NCBI GenBank assembly: GCA_002399285.1
Contig: DHDI01000018.1
Coordinates: 1-64,000 of the forward strand
Length of the DNA: 64,000 nt
Direction: 5' to 3'
DNA from: Thermoanaerobacterales bacterium UBA4880
Lineage (GTDB): Bacteria; Bacillota; Thermoanaerobacteria; Thermoanaerobacterales; UBA4877
Each line of letters starts with the position of its first letter. Position 1 is the first letter of the stretch. Of the stretch, positions 8,528 to 16,710 are shown in pieces. The notes beneath the pieces were generated by a model. It was not told the DNA's origin. It did not search any database and was given only the letters and a program-made list of their open reading frames with translations. The position numbers and the translations under genes were made by a program.

Positions 8528-9151
8528 ATGATATTCGACATGGTAACGGTAGGCAATATGATGACTAATTGTTATCTGGTTGCCGATGAGAACACAAATG
8601 AGGGAATTGTCATAGATCCGGGCGGCGAACCGGAAAAGATATTGGACATGGTAGGCCGGGCCGGCGTAAAGATAAAATACATTGTGCTCACTCATGGACA
8701 TTATGATCACTGCGGCGCTCTTGAAGAGGTCAAAAGAAAGACCGGCTGCAATACGGTAGTGATGAACAGATTGGATGAAGCCATGCTGGAAGATCCCGGG
8801 TCCAATCTATCACTGCTGCTGGTCGGGCAGGAGGTATCGCAAAAGGCCGATAAGTATGTGGAAGGCGGCGACATTATCAGTATCGGCGGGATAGATATCA
8901 CGATACGGAATACGCCGGGACATACCCCAGGCAGCATTTCCCTTATCTTTGACGGCAAATGCATCTGCGGAGACGCTTTGTTTGCCGGGTCCGTCGGCAG
9001 GACGGATTTTCCGGGAGGTTCACCCGATGCGCTAAAAAGTACGATCGACTCCGTCTTCAAAAAACTTCCGGACGAGATGGAGGTATGGCCCGGCCACGGT
9101 CCGTCTACCAACATAGGCAGAGAAAGACGCAGGAATCCATTTATGAAGTAG
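8528..9151 (+). CDS. Metallo-beta-lactamase fold hydrolase (glyoxalase II-like, YqgX type)
   Basis: A 207-residue single-domain metallo-hydrolase carries the dinuclear metal motif THGHYDHCG (about residues 54-62). Downstream ligands are seen in TPGHTPGS, CGDALF and WPGHGPST. The order and length match the YqgX/GloB-like group of small hydrolases. These are often annotated as hydroxyacylglutathione hydrolase, but Clostridia usually lack glutathione, so the true thioester or other substrate is unknown. AGGAGG precedes the ATG, and the gene is probably the last of the rel-dtd operon. Confidence 0.88.
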   Translation: MIFDMVTVGNMMTNCYLVADENTNEGIVIDPGGEPEKILDMVGRAGVKIKYIVLTHGHYDHCGALEEVKRKTGCNTVVMNRLDEAMLEDPGSNLSLLLVGQEVSQKADKYVEGGDIISIGGIDITIRNTPGHTPGSISLIFDGKCICGDALFAGSVGRTDFPGGSPDALKSTIDSVFKKLPDEMEVWPGHGPSTNIGRERRRNPFMK

Positions 9152-9187
9152 ATTTTGCCCGATTTACCCGGTATATTTAAATTTTTA

Positions 9188-9216
9188 TTGACAAAGATAA
9201 AAATATTTATTATCAT
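9188..9216 (+). promoter_or_regulatory. Promoter of the hisS T-box leader
   Basis: TTGACA at 9188-9193, a 17-base spacer and TATCAT at 9211-9216 make a strong sigma-A promoter. Transcription would start near 9223, just ahead of the T-box leader. Confidence 0.75.
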
Positions 9217-9222
9217 ATATAG

Positions 9223-9470
9223 TAATTTAATCAAGGAAAAAACGAGGAACGGGAAGATTACGGATAATGGCCGACAGGGAGGAAGGATTGTGACTGAGAG
9301 TCCTTTCAGGAAAAACTTATTCGTGAGAGACACCCGGGAGTTTATAGGCTGAATTAAAGTAGGCCTATACGCATTTTGCGTTATTAAATAAAGTTGGGTA
9401 CAACCAATCAGGGTGGCACCGCGGGTAACCCCCGTCCCTGGCGATTTAGCCGGGGACGGGGGTGTTTTTA
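9223..9470 (+). promoter_or_regulatory. T-box leader (tRNA-His sensing) upstream of hisS
   Basis: The diagnostic T-box sequence GGGTGGCACCGCGG lies at 9411-9424. It is followed by a perfect 11-bp terminator stem (9428-9438 with 9453-9463) and a T run. Uncharged tRNA would pair with the T-box and favour the antiterminator, switching hisS-aspS on. A CAC triplet (His) at 9331-9333, in GAGAGACACCCGGG on the 3' side of stem I, is the candidate specifier. The specifier assignment is inference from position and from the gene served. Confidence 0.93.
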
Positions 9471-9530
9471 TACCCATGATAGCTTGTATTTTATATCATA
9501 TATAACGAAGATGGCAGGGAGGGATTGCAA

Positions 9531-10805
9531 ATGTTGACAAAGGCTCCGAGGGGAACCAAGGATATTTTACCCCAGGATGTATACAAATGGAAGTACGTGG
9601 AAGAATTATTTGCCGAAATATGCGGGCGTTTCAATTATAAAGAGATCCGCACTCCCACCTTTGAGCATACGGAACTATTTGCAAGGGGAGTGGGAGAGAC
9701 GACCGACATCGTGAACAAAGAGATGTATACGTTCGAGGATAAGGGAGGCAGAAGTATTACGCTGAAGCCGGAAGGCACCGCTCCGGTAGTCAGGGCTCTC
9801 ATAGAGAACAATATCTATGCGCAGCAGCAGCCGTCTAAATTCTTTTATGCCATACCCGCCTTCCGGTATGAAAAGCCGCAGGCAGGCAGGCAGAGAGAGT
9901 TCCATCAGTTCGGGATCGAGGCTTTCGGAAGCGGCGATCCGGCTATGGATGCCGAGGTAATTGCACTGGCGGTAAGTTTTCTGGACGAATTGGGTATAAC
10001 CGGACTCAAGCTGCATATCAACAGCGTAGGCTGTCCGGAATGCCGACAGACATATAATAAAGCCTTAAGAGAGTATCTGGAACCTAAACTTCCGTATCTG
10101 TGTTCCGACTGCAAAGTTAGATTTGAGAAGAACCCTATGAGGGTTTTAGATTGCAAGGTGGACGGTTCGAAGCTATCCGATGCCCCGATCATGCTGGACT
10201 ATCTCTGCGGCGGCTGCAGATCGCATTTTGAACGTTTGCAGGAATACCTGAAGGTATTGGATATAGATTATGAGATAGATCCTAAAATAGTCAGGGGGCT
10301 GGATTATTACACCAAGACGGCCTTCGAGATCATATCAATAAATGAGAATTCCCAGGGTACCGTATGCGGCGGCGGGAGATATGACGGACTTGTAAAGGAA
10401 TGCGGCGGTCCGGACATGCCGGGCATTGGCTTTGGGCTGGGCATCGAAAGGCTGCTGAATTTGATGGAGGCGTATGATGCAAAAATACCCGACCCGCCTA
10501 AACTCGATGTCTACATTGCACCTGTGGGCGAAGACGGTAAGAAGGCCGCCCTGAGTATGCTGTATGCATTGAGGGACATCGGCATTTCAGCGGAATGCGA
10601 CTACCTTGGCAGAAGTATCAAAGCCCAGATGAAGTATGCGGATAAGCTGGATGCCAAATATGTCATAGTCATCGGTGATGACGAGATAAGGAATAACATG
10701 GCGGAGGCAAAGAAAATGTCGGATGGGTCAACCGTAAGCGTGACCCTTGACAAAAGTGGTATAAAATCTATAGAAGACATGTTGGGGGGAAGTCCAAATG
10801 ACTGA
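9531..10805 (+). CDS. hisS: Histidyl-tRNA synthetase
   Basis: HisRS attaches histidine to tRNA-His. The 424 residues include class II motif 2 (FRYEKPQAGRQREFHQFG, near residue 110), the HisA motif RGLDYYTKTAFE (near 254), motif 3 (GIGFGLGIERLL, near 300) and a C-terminal anticodon-binding domain. The insertion domain has several Cys pairs (CPEC, CSDC, CGGC). This is seen in some clostridial enzymes and may bind metal. ATG 9531 is chosen because GGGAGGG lies 8 bases upstream; an in-frame TTG at 9525 is too close. It overlaps aspS by 8 bases, and both are under the T-box. Confidence 0.97.
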   Translation: MLTKAPRGTKDILPQDVYKWKYVEELFAEICGRFNYKEIRTPTFEHTELFARGVGETTDIVNKEMYTFEDKGGRSITLKPEGTAPVVRALIENNIYAQQQPSKFFYAIPAFRYEKPQAGRQREFHQFGIEAFGSGDPAMDAEVIALAVSFLDELGITGLKLHINSVGCPECRQTYNKALREYLEPKLPYLCSDCKVRFEKNPMRVLDCKVDGSKLSDAPIMLDYLCGGCRSHFERLQEYLKVLDIDYEIDPKIVRGLDYYTKTAFEIISINENSQGTVCGGGRYDGLVKECGGPDMPGIGFGLGIERLLNLMEAYDAKIPDPPKLDVYIAPVGEDGKKAALSMLYALRDIGISAECDYLGRSIKAQMKYADKLDAKYVIVIGDDEIRNNMAEAKKMSDGSTVSVTLDKSGIKSIEDMLGGSPND

Positions 10806-12576
10806 AGTTTTAGGCGGTATGAAGCGCACTGATATGTGTGGAGCTTTTTCATTGCAGGATGTTGGCAGAGAGGTCACTCTTATGGGATGGGTCAACAGAC
10901 GGAGAAATTTAGGAAGTCTTATTTTTGCGGATCTTAGGGACAGGACGGGTATAGTCCAGGTAGTGTTTAATGAGGAATTGGATAGAGATATATTTTTGCA
11001 GGCCGAAGAACTCAGAAATGAGTATGTCATTGCAGCTTCCGGTACGGTGGCAAAGAGGTCGCCGGATGCCGTGAATGATAAGCTCCCGACCGGACAGATC
11101 GAGATAAAGGTGGATAGATTAAAGATATTGAGCGCGGCCGATACCCCGCCCTTTCTGGTGGATGATAACTCCAAGGTTTCGGAAAGCATCAGGCTCAAAT
11201 ATAGGTATCTTGATCTTAGGAGGCCTTCTCTGCAGAGAAATTTGATAATAAGGCATAAAATTGCTAAGGTCGTGCGGGATTTTCTCAACGATAACGGCTT
11301 TCTCGAAATAGAGACTCCGATGCTGGTCAAAAGTACGCCCGGCGGTGCCAGAGACTATTTGGTTCCCAGCCGCGTGCAACCGGGTAAATTTTTTGCCCTG
11401 CCGCAGTCGCCTCAGATATTCAAACAACTTCTGATGATATCGGGATTTGATAAATACTACCAGATAGCACGATGCTTCAGGGATGAAGACCTGAGATCGG
11501 ACAGGCAGCCCGAGTTCACACAGATAGATATCGAGATGTCCTTTGTGGATATAGATGATGTGCTGAGTATCAACGAGAAACTGATAGCCGATATCTTTAG
11601 GAAAATAATGGGTATTGAACTCAGCCTGCCTTTAAAGAGGATGAGCTATGACGAGGCCATGAACCGATATGGATCGGATAAGCCGGATGTCAGGTTCGGA
11701 CTGGAGCTTACGGAGCTCTCTGATGTTTTAAAGGACTCGTCGTTCAATGCGTTTAAGGAAGCGGCGGAAAGCGGAGGGTGTATAAAGGCCATCAATGCTA
11801 AAGGATGCGCGGGTTTTGCGAGGAAAGAGATAGACGGCCTGGCCGAAACTGCAAAAAGTTATGGGGCCAAAGGCCTGCTGTGGATAACCTACACAGGCGA
11901 GGGCGAAATAAAGTCATCGCTGCTGAAGTATCTGACCGATGATGAATTGAAGGGGATATTAAGCAGCGTATCTGCGCAGCCCGGCGACCTCATCCTGATC
12001 GCGGCGGGGAAGTTTGACACGACCTGTGAAGCTATGGGACATGTCAGATTGGATCTTGGCAACAAACTCAATTTGATAGACCAAGACCGGTACGAGCTCC
12101 TCTGGATCGTGGATTTTCCTCTGCTGGAGTGGAGCGAGGAGGAGAATAAGTATGTTGCCAAACACCATCCGTTTACGGCGCCCAAGGATGAGGATATACC
12201 GCTGCTGGATACCGATCCTAGCAAGGTCAGGGCTAAAGCCTACGACATAGTTTTGAACGGAACGGAACTGGGGGGAGGCAGTATCAGGATACACACTCAG
12301 GAGATGCAGAAGAAAATTTTTGACGTGCTTGGATTTTCTGATGAATATGCCAAAAATATGTTTGGCTTCTTTCTCGAAGCATTTAGGTATGGCGTTCCGC
12401 CGCACGGAGGCATTGCCTATGGTTTTGACAGGATGGTCATGCTGTTCACCGACAGTGATATAAAGGACGTCATAGCATTCCCAAAGACGCAAAATGCATC
12501 ATGCCTGATGAGCGGAGCGCCCTCCGAGGTGGACTCAAATCAGCTGAGAGAGCTCCATATTAAGATGGATAACTGA
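10798..12576 (+). CDS. aspS: Aspartyl-tRNA synthetase
   Basis: AspRS charges tRNA-Asp, and in many bacteria without AsnRS also tRNA-Asn. The 592-residue product has the bacterial layout: an N-terminal OB-fold anticodon domain with GWVNRRRNLG, class II motif 2 (FRDEDLRSDRQPEFTQID), a GAD insertion domain (about 290-400) and motif 3 (GIAYGFDRMVML) near the C-terminus. The start ATG overlaps the end of hisS and has GGGGGAAG just upstream, so the two are translationally coupled. Whether this enzyme is discriminating cannot be judged here. Confidence 0.97.
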   Translation: MTEVLGGMKRTDMCGAFSLQDVGREVTLMGWVNRRRNLGSLIFADLRDRTGIVQVVFNEELDRDIFLQAEELRNEYVIAASGTVAKRSPDAVNDKLPTGQIEIKVDRLKILSAADTPPFLVDDNSKVSESIRLKYRYLDLRRPSLQRNLIIRHKIAKVVRDFLNDNGFLEIETPMLVKSTPGGARDYLVPSRVQPGKFFALPQSPQIFKQLLMISGFDKYYQIARCFRDEDLRSDRQPEFTQIDIEMSFVDIDDVLSINEKLIADIFRKIMGIELSLPLKRMSYDEAMNRYGSDKPDVRFGLELTELSDVLKDSSFNAFKEAAESGGCIKAINAKGCAGFARKEIDGLAETAKSYGAKGLLWITYTGEGEIKSSLLKYLTDDELKGILSSVSAQPGDLILIAAGKFDTTCEAMGHVRLDLGNKLNLIDQDRYELLWIVDFPLLEWSEEENKYVAKHHPFTAPKDEDIPLLDTDPSKVRAKAYDIVLNGTELGGGSIRIHTQEMQKKIFDVLGFSDEYAKNMFGFFLEAFRYGVPPHGGIAYGFDRMVMLFTDSDIKDVIAFPKTQNASCLMSGAPSEVDSNQLRELHIKMDN

Positions 12577-12646
12577 AGCCTCCGACGTTCGTCGATTTTT
12601 GGCATGGAATCACAGACCTGGAATAAATAAAAGGAAACCTTTTCCC

Positions 12647-12675
12647 TTGAAATGGACGATAAAATGTGCTATCAT
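12647..12675 (+). promoter_or_regulatory. Promoter of 6S RNA
   Basis: TTGAAA (12647-12652), a spacer of 17 and TATCAT (12670-12675) predict a start near 12682, which matches the 5' end of the structured RNA. The stretch 12577-12646 holds only weak hairpins that may end the aspS transcript. Confidence 0.7.
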
Positions 12676-12681
12676 ATATTT

Positions 12682-12872
12682 TGAAGGAAAACCCTGCAGT
12701 GATCGGGAGTTAAGTGAGATATTGGGCCAACACCAATATTAGGGGCCCGGGCTCTGGCTGTTCAAACATATGCCTCCTATGAGTGGAAATGTGCGGCAGT
12801 CAGGAGGGCACCCGCCTGTTCGAGAACAGGTTCAACAACCGCCTGATGAGCGACACCGTGGGGAGTTTTTTT
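12682..12872 (+). ncRNA. ssrS: 6S RNA (SsrS), inhibitor of sigma-A RNA polymerase
   Basis: An RNA of about 190 nt lies directly after aspS, the same place as bsrA (6S-1) in Bacillus subtilis. The ends pair: CCCTGCAGTG (12692-12701) with CACCGTGGGG (12854-12863), 9 of 10 positions. The long arm is interrupted by a purine-rich central region, as in 6S RNAs. The closing stem runs into a T7 tract and thus serves as terminator. 6S RNA mimics an open promoter and holds the polymerase in stationary phase. It has its own promoter and no credible reading frame of its own. Confidence 0.85.
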
Positions 12873-12873
12873 A

Positions 12874-12902
12874 TTGACTTTACGCACCGGTTAACATATA
12901 AT
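12874..12902 (+). promoter_or_regulatory. Promoter of csoR-rseC
   Basis: TTGACT (12874-12879), a 17-base spacer and a perfect TATAAT (12897-12902) begin right at the end of the 6S RNA terminator and drive csoR. Confidence 0.75.
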
Positions 12903-12910
12903 TCATGTAA

Positions 12911-12927
12911 ATACCCATATGGGGTAT
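12911..12927. promoter_or_regulatory. CsoR-type operator
   Basis: ATACCCATATGGGGTAT is a palindrome (ATACCC, spacer, GGGTAT) centred about 10-15 bases downstream of the predicted transcription start of csoR. This form, with outward A/T and inner C and G runs, matches operators of CsoR/CstR-family repressors, so autorepression that is relieved by metal is the likely mode. Confidence 0.7.
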
Positions 12928-12941
12928 TGGGGGTGAATAAA

Positions 12942-13250
12942 TTGAAAGAAGCAGAGCACTGTAACTGCGATAATAACACCTATTCATATGAGGATAAAAA
13001 AGACGACCTTCTGAGGAGATTGAGCAAGATAGAAGGCCAGGTAAAAGGCATACAGAACATGATAAAGGATGATAAGTACTGTGTCGATGTTTTGGTACAG
13101 GTGGCGGCGGCTGAGTCGGCACTGAAAAAAGTCGGAGCCATTTTACTGAAGAGTCATGCGGCAGGCTGTGTCAAAAACGCATTGAACACCGATAAGCAGG
13201 ATGAAATGTTGGATGAGCTTGTCGATACCGTCCTTAAGTTTATGAAATGA
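12942..13250 (+). CDS. csoR: CsoR-family copper-sensing repressor
   Basis: This is a small all-helical DNA-binding repressor of 102 residues (DUF156 family). The Cu(I)-binding triad of true CsoR is present: Cys47 (DDKYC), His72 and Cys76 (SHAAGC). CstR-type sulfur sensors lack this His. The N-terminus carries two extra Cys (HCNC, residues 6-9). TTG 12942 is chosen because GGGGGTG (12929-12935) lies at the right distance. The open frame reaches back to 12783, but that part overlaps the 6S RNA. A matching operator sits in the promoter. No copper ATPase is in the window; the only cotranscribed gene is the RseC-like one. Confidence 0.9.
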   Translation: MKEAEHCNCDNNTYSYEDKKDDLLRRLSKIEGQVKGIQNMIKDDKYCVDVLVQVAAAESALKKVGAILLKSHAAGCVKNALNTDKQDEMLDELVDTVLKFMK

Positions 13251-13260
13251 GGTGAATGGC

Positions 13261-13683
13261 ATGCTGGAAAAGGCAAGAGTAACCGCTACGCATGACAATA
13301 TGGCAAGGATAATGGTGCTGAGGAGCGAAATGTGCGGCACTTGCGACGCATGCCCGGTAAGCAAGGGCGAGGAATTTTACATGGAGGTCTATAACGAAGC
13401 GGGGGCCAAAGAGGGAGACGACGTTGAAGTAGAAATGGAGAACAATAATTTTTTAAACGCATCCTTGATCGTCTACGGGATACCTCTGCTGGCTTTGATT
13501 TTGGGAATTCTTTTGGGCTATTTTGCTTATCCGGTACTCGGTTTGGGCAAACCAAATGAGATCGTGACCGTACTTACGGGTTTTATTTTCACCGCGGTTT
13601 CATATATGCTGATACGTCATTTTGAACCGCATTTTAAAGAAAACGATAGATTTAAACCTGTTATAAAGCATATAGTTAAATAG
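13261..13683 (+). CDS. rseC: RseC/MucC-family membrane protein (SoxR-reducing-system RseC type)
   Basis: The 140-residue protein has an N-terminal domain with a Cys cluster (CGTCDACP, C25, C28, C31), followed by two membrane segments at about residues 70-90 and 97-117. This layout fits the RseC/MucC family. Members work with the Rnf/Rsx complex or with iron-sulfur proteins in redox control, and the cysteines probably bind a metal or cluster. ATG 13261 follows a GAGGTG ribosome site; GTG 13252 is a weaker choice. Its position after csoR under one promoter suggests a role in thiol or metal stress. Confidence 0.82.
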   Translation: MLEKARVTATHDNMARIMVLRSEMCGTCDACPVSKGEEFYMEVYNEAGAKEGDDVEVEMENNNFLNASLIVYGIPLLALILGILLGYFAYPVLGLGKPNEIVTVLTGFIFTAVSYMLIRHFEPHFKENDRFKPVIKHIVK

Positions 13684-13703
13684 CGCCTGTGCGCTATTTT
13701 TTT
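13679..13703 (+). terminator. Terminator of csoR-rseC
   Basis: TAGCGC (13681-13686) pairs with GCGCTA (13691-13696) and is followed by seven T. The stem begins at the rseC stop codon. Confidence 0.85.
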
Positions 13704-13704
13704 A

Positions 13705-13732
13705 TTGACAATAATATTATATGAGGGATAAT
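13705..13732 (+). promoter_or_regulatory. Promoter of the DUF3048 lipoprotein gene
   Basis: TTGACA (13705-13710), a 16-base spacer and GATAAT (13727-13732) lie just after the csoR-rseC terminator and 59 bases before the next start codon. Confidence 0.65.
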
Positions 13733-13790
13733 TTATCATAGTAAATTAATTTTCCAGCATCTTATTCTTATTATGGAGGTAATTACATAT

Positions 13791-14789
13791 ATGAAAAGAA
13801 CGCTCTTTCTCCTTTTGGCTATAGTCATGCTTGTTTCAGGATGCGGTTTCGGAGGCGGAAAAAAGGATGGATCTCGGGACAATACTCCTGCAAAGACGGA
13901 AGATCTGTCAAAAAGTGAAGCTAATAAAGAGTTTGCTTCCAAGACTACCGGAATATCTGACAGTGAGCCCGGAGATCGGCTTTTTGCGGTGATCGTAGAA
14001 AATACGCCGGCGGCCAGGCCGCAATCCGGCCTGATTGATGCGGATATTGTTTATGAAGCGTTGGCGGAGGGCGGCATAACCCGTTTTCTTGCATTGTATA
14101 ATAATGAATATCCCGACACGGTGGGCCCCGTCAGGAGCGCCAGGCCTTATTTTGTACAGCTCACAAAAGGATGGGGTGCCGAATTTGTGCACGTTGGAGG
14201 TTCAACCCAGGCCTATGATGAAATCAGGAAACTTAAGTTGGGCGACTATGACGCCATGCATATTGATAGGCCCTTCTTTAAGGACAAGAGCAGGAAGGCG
14301 CCGCATGCCACGTATATTTCACTGAAAGATCTTGAAAAAATGAAAAGCGTATCGGACGGATACAATTATCAGTTGGCATTCAATAAGGGCGGGAACGCTA
14401 TGGAGGTGTCTTCCGTAGAGGTGCCGTACAACAATAGTTTTGATATAAAGTATACATATGATGATAAAGACGGTCATTACATGAGGTGTATAGACGGCAA
14501 ACCGCATACCGACAGAGAGAGCGGCAAACAGCTATATGCCGACAATATAATCATTGAGTTTCACAAGCACAGGACCTTAGATGACGAAGGCAGGCTGGAG
14601 ATAACCATGGCCGGTGAAGGCGATGCGGTGATAGTAAGCGGCGGCCGGGAGATAAATTGCCGGTGGAAGAGGACGGGGAATTCATCTCCGGTCAAGTACG
14701 TTGATGATAACGGTGAGGATATCATGTTGAATCCGGGTAAAACATGGATCAATATTGTACCTGCCGGACTCGGCATAAATATAGAATAG
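13791..14789 (+). CDS. DUF3048 lipoprotein (YerB-like)
   Basis: The 332-residue product has an N-terminal lipoprotein signal (MKRTLFLLLAIVMLVSGC) with the modified Cys at about residue 18, so it should be anchored on the outer face of the membrane. The rest matches DUF3048, with the N-terminal domain (VGPVRSARPYF region) and the C-terminal part rich in beta strands. The Bacillus homologue YerB has no firmly known role. ATG 13791 is preferred over 13773 because the GGAGGT site lies between them. It appears to be a single-gene unit, with rarA 54 bases downstream. Confidence 0.88.
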   Translation: MKRTLFLLLAIVMLVSGCGFGGGKKDGSRDNTPAKTEDLSKSEANKEFASKTTGISDSEPGDRLFAVIVENTPAARPQSGLIDADIVYEALAEGGITRFLALYNNEYPDTVGPVRSARPYFVQLTKGWGAEFVHVGGSTQAYDEIRKLKLGDYDAMHIDRPFFKDKSRKAPHATYISLKDLEKMKSVSDGYNYQLAFNKGGNAMEVSSVEVPYNNSFDIKYTYDDKDGHYMRCIDGKPHTDRESGKQLYADNIIIEFHKHRTLDDEGRLEITMAGEGDAVIVSGGREINCRWKRTGNSSPVKYVDDNGEDIMLNPGKTWINIVPAGLGINIE

Positions 14790-14843
14790 AGAAAGACAGC
14801 GCATTGTAGGACATTTATAAAAAAAATCCAAGGGGATGATCAT

Positions 14844-16166
14844 ATGGATCTCTTTGAGTATTCGAGACAAAAAAATGCAAAGGATTCAATACCTCTGGCT
14901 ATGCGGGTGAGGCCCCAGAGCATTGATGAGTTTGTCGGACAGGAACATATACTGGGTAAGGGCAAGGTATTAAGACGGGCCATTGAAGCGGACAGGCTGA
15001 CCTCGCTCATACTGTACGGACCTCCCGGTACGGGAAAGACCACGATCGCCCATATAATATCAAATACCACCCAGTCGCATTTTGAAAGGATAAATGCCGT
15101 GACGTCGGGCGTTGCCGATGTGAAGAAGGCCATACAGGAGGCTGCGGACAGGCTGGGCATGTATAATAAAAAGACTATCGTGTTTATCGACGAGATACAC
15201 CGTTTCAATAAAGCACAGCAGGATGCTCTTCTGCCGGCGGTAGAAGACGGTACCATAATATTGATAGGAGCAACCACTGAAAACCCGTATTTTGAGGTCA
15301 ACAGCGCTCTTGTATCCCGTTCCCTTGTAGTGGAGCTTAAAAAGCTTACCGACGATGACATAGCCAAGATAATAGTGAATGCCGTGAGCGATAAACAAAA
15401 GGGACTCGGAATCTCAGATATAGACATGGATGACGATGCGATAAAATACTTGGCACATATAGCCGACGGCGATGCCCGGGTGGCCATTAATGCCTTGGAA
15501 CTGGCCTATCTTACCACTACGCCTGATAAAGACGGCGCTATACACATAGACAGAGCCACCATTGCCGATTCCGCACAGCACAAGATATTGAAGTATGATA
15601 AAAAGGGAGATAACCACTACGATGTTATTTCCGCATTTATCAAGAGCATGCGTGGTTCTGATCCCGATGCCGTCCTGTATTGGCTGGCGAGGATGATCGA
15701 AGCTGGAGAGGACCCCAAGTTTATAGCGAGAAGAATCATGATATGTGCCTCCGAGGATGTGGGAAATGCAGATCCGAGGGCTATTATGGTGGCGACGGCG
15801 GCATCTCTTGCGGTAGAGAGGATAGGCATGCCCGAGGGCAGGATCATACTGGCACAGGCAGCTATTTATGTAGCCTGCGCTCCCAAAAGCAATTCAACCA
15901 TAATGGGTATCGATGCTGCAAGCGCAGATGTAAAGTCCATGCCGAGCGGAGAGGTGCCGGCCCATTTAAAAGACGCTCATTATGACGGCGCCGGCAAACT
16001 GGGACACGGCGTCGGCTATAAGTATGCCCATGATTTTCCCAATCATTATGTAAAACAACAGTATCTGCCCGAAGGATTCGAAGATAAACAATATTATGTG
16101 CCCACTGAGCAGGGGTACGAGGCAAAAATAAAGCAATGGCTTGAATTTCTGAAGTCGGCTTATTGA
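14844..16166 (+). CDS. rarA: Replication-associated recombination protein RarA (MgsA)
   Basis: RarA is an AAA+ ATPase related to clamp-loader subunits that acts at stalled replication forks. The 440 residues show Walker A (LYGPPGTGKTTIAH, about 52-65), Walker B (IVFIDEIHRFNKAQQDAL, about 112), sensor 1 (IGATTENP) and the family-specific C-terminal tetramerisation domain (ANADPRAI-like region and the PKSNS segment). Its place before iscR-iscS is common in Clostridia. AGGGGATG precedes the ATG. Confidence 0.96.
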   Translation: MDLFEYSRQKNAKDSIPLAMRVRPQSIDEFVGQEHILGKGKVLRRAIEADRLTSLILYGPPGTGKTTIAHIISNTTQSHFERINAVTSGVADVKKAIQEAADRLGMYNKKTIVFIDEIHRFNKAQQDALLPAVEDGTIILIGATTENPYFEVNSALVSRSLVVELKKLTDDDIAKIIVNAVSDKQKGLGISDIDMDDDAIKYLAHIADGDARVAINALELAYLTTTPDKDGAIHIDRATIADSAQHKILKYDKKGDNHYDVISAFIKSMRGSDPDAVLYWLARMIEAGEDPKFIARRIMICASEDVGNADPRAIMVATAASLAVERIGMPEGRIILAQAAIYVACAPKSNSTIMGIDAASADVKSMPSGEVPAHLKDAHYDGAGKLGHGVGYKYAHDFPNHYVKQQYLPEGFEDKQYYVPTEQGYEAKIKQWLEFLKSAY

Positions 16167-16196
16167 CTATGCCGTATATATATGTTATCGTTTATT

Positions 16197-16220
16197 TATA
16201 ATTCCGAGTAAATTAGTAGG
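16197..16220 (+). promoter_or_regulatory. iscR promoter -10 and candidate IscR operator
   Basis: TATAAT at 16197-16202 is followed at once by CCGAGTAAATTAGTAGG (16204-16220), an imperfect palindrome of the Rrf2/IscR kind (CCGA-TAAATTA-T-GG). It lies at the expected transcription start, so the regulator probably represses its own operon when cluster supply is sufficient. The -35 is weak. Confidence 0.6.
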
Positions 16221-16241
16221 CATTGAAGGGGTGATGTTTAG

Positions 16242-16691
16242 ATGAGATTATCTACAAAGGGTCAGTATGGTCTGAGAGCAATGTTTGAGCTGGCGGTAAA
16301 TTACGGGGAAGGGCCTATTCCATTGAAGATAATTGCCGACAGGCAATTTATATCTGAGCATTACCTTGAACAGCTTGTTGCTACCATGCGGAAGGCCGGA
16401 TTGGTCAGAAGTACCCGGGGCGCGCAGGGCGGATATGCACTTTCACGGCCGCCGGGGGAGATCACGGTAGGTCAGGTGATAAGGGTTTTGGAGGGACCGC
16501 TGGCTCCCGTAGAGTGTGCGATCGACAATGAGGAACCCATATGTGACAGGTCGGGGTACTGCCCCACCAGGATAATATGGATAAAAATGAGGGACAGTAT
16601 AAATCAGGTGGTGGATTCCATCACACTGAAGGACATGGTCGATGATTTCAGGAAGATGCATCCCGACAAGTCCTACATGTACGAAATATGA
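16242..16691 (+). CDS. iscR: Rrf2-family iron-sulfur regulator IscR
   Basis: This is a winged-helix transcription factor of 149 residues with the N-terminal signature MRLSTKGQYGLRAMFELA. The recognition helix region follows (ISEHYLEQLVATMRKAGLV). Three cysteines (C92, C101, C107) are spaced to bind a [2Fe-2S] cluster, as in IscR of other bacteria, although the first two are three residues further apart than in Escherichia coli. It lies 19 bases before the cysteine desulfurase gene and has an IscR-like palindrome in its promoter, so it is probably autoregulated through cluster supply. Confidence 0.92.
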   Translation: MRLSTKGQYGLRAMFELAVNYGEGPIPLKIIADRQFISEHYLEQLVATMRKAGLVRSTRGAQGGYALSRPPGEITVGQVIRVLEGPLAPVECAIDNEEPICDRSGYCPTRIIWIKMRDSINQVVDSITLKDMVDDFRKMHPDKSYMYEI

Positions 16692-16710
16692 CAAGTAGTG
16701 GGGTATAGCG

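Noticed and set aside
8707..9477. 256-codon open frame on the - strand
   Set aside because: It is antisense to the metallo-hydrolase gene and to the hisS T-box leader, with no ribosome site or recognisable motif.
12783..12941. Upstream extension of the csoR frame
   Set aside because: It overlaps the 6S RNA and the csoR promoter; a good ribosome site supports TTG 12942.
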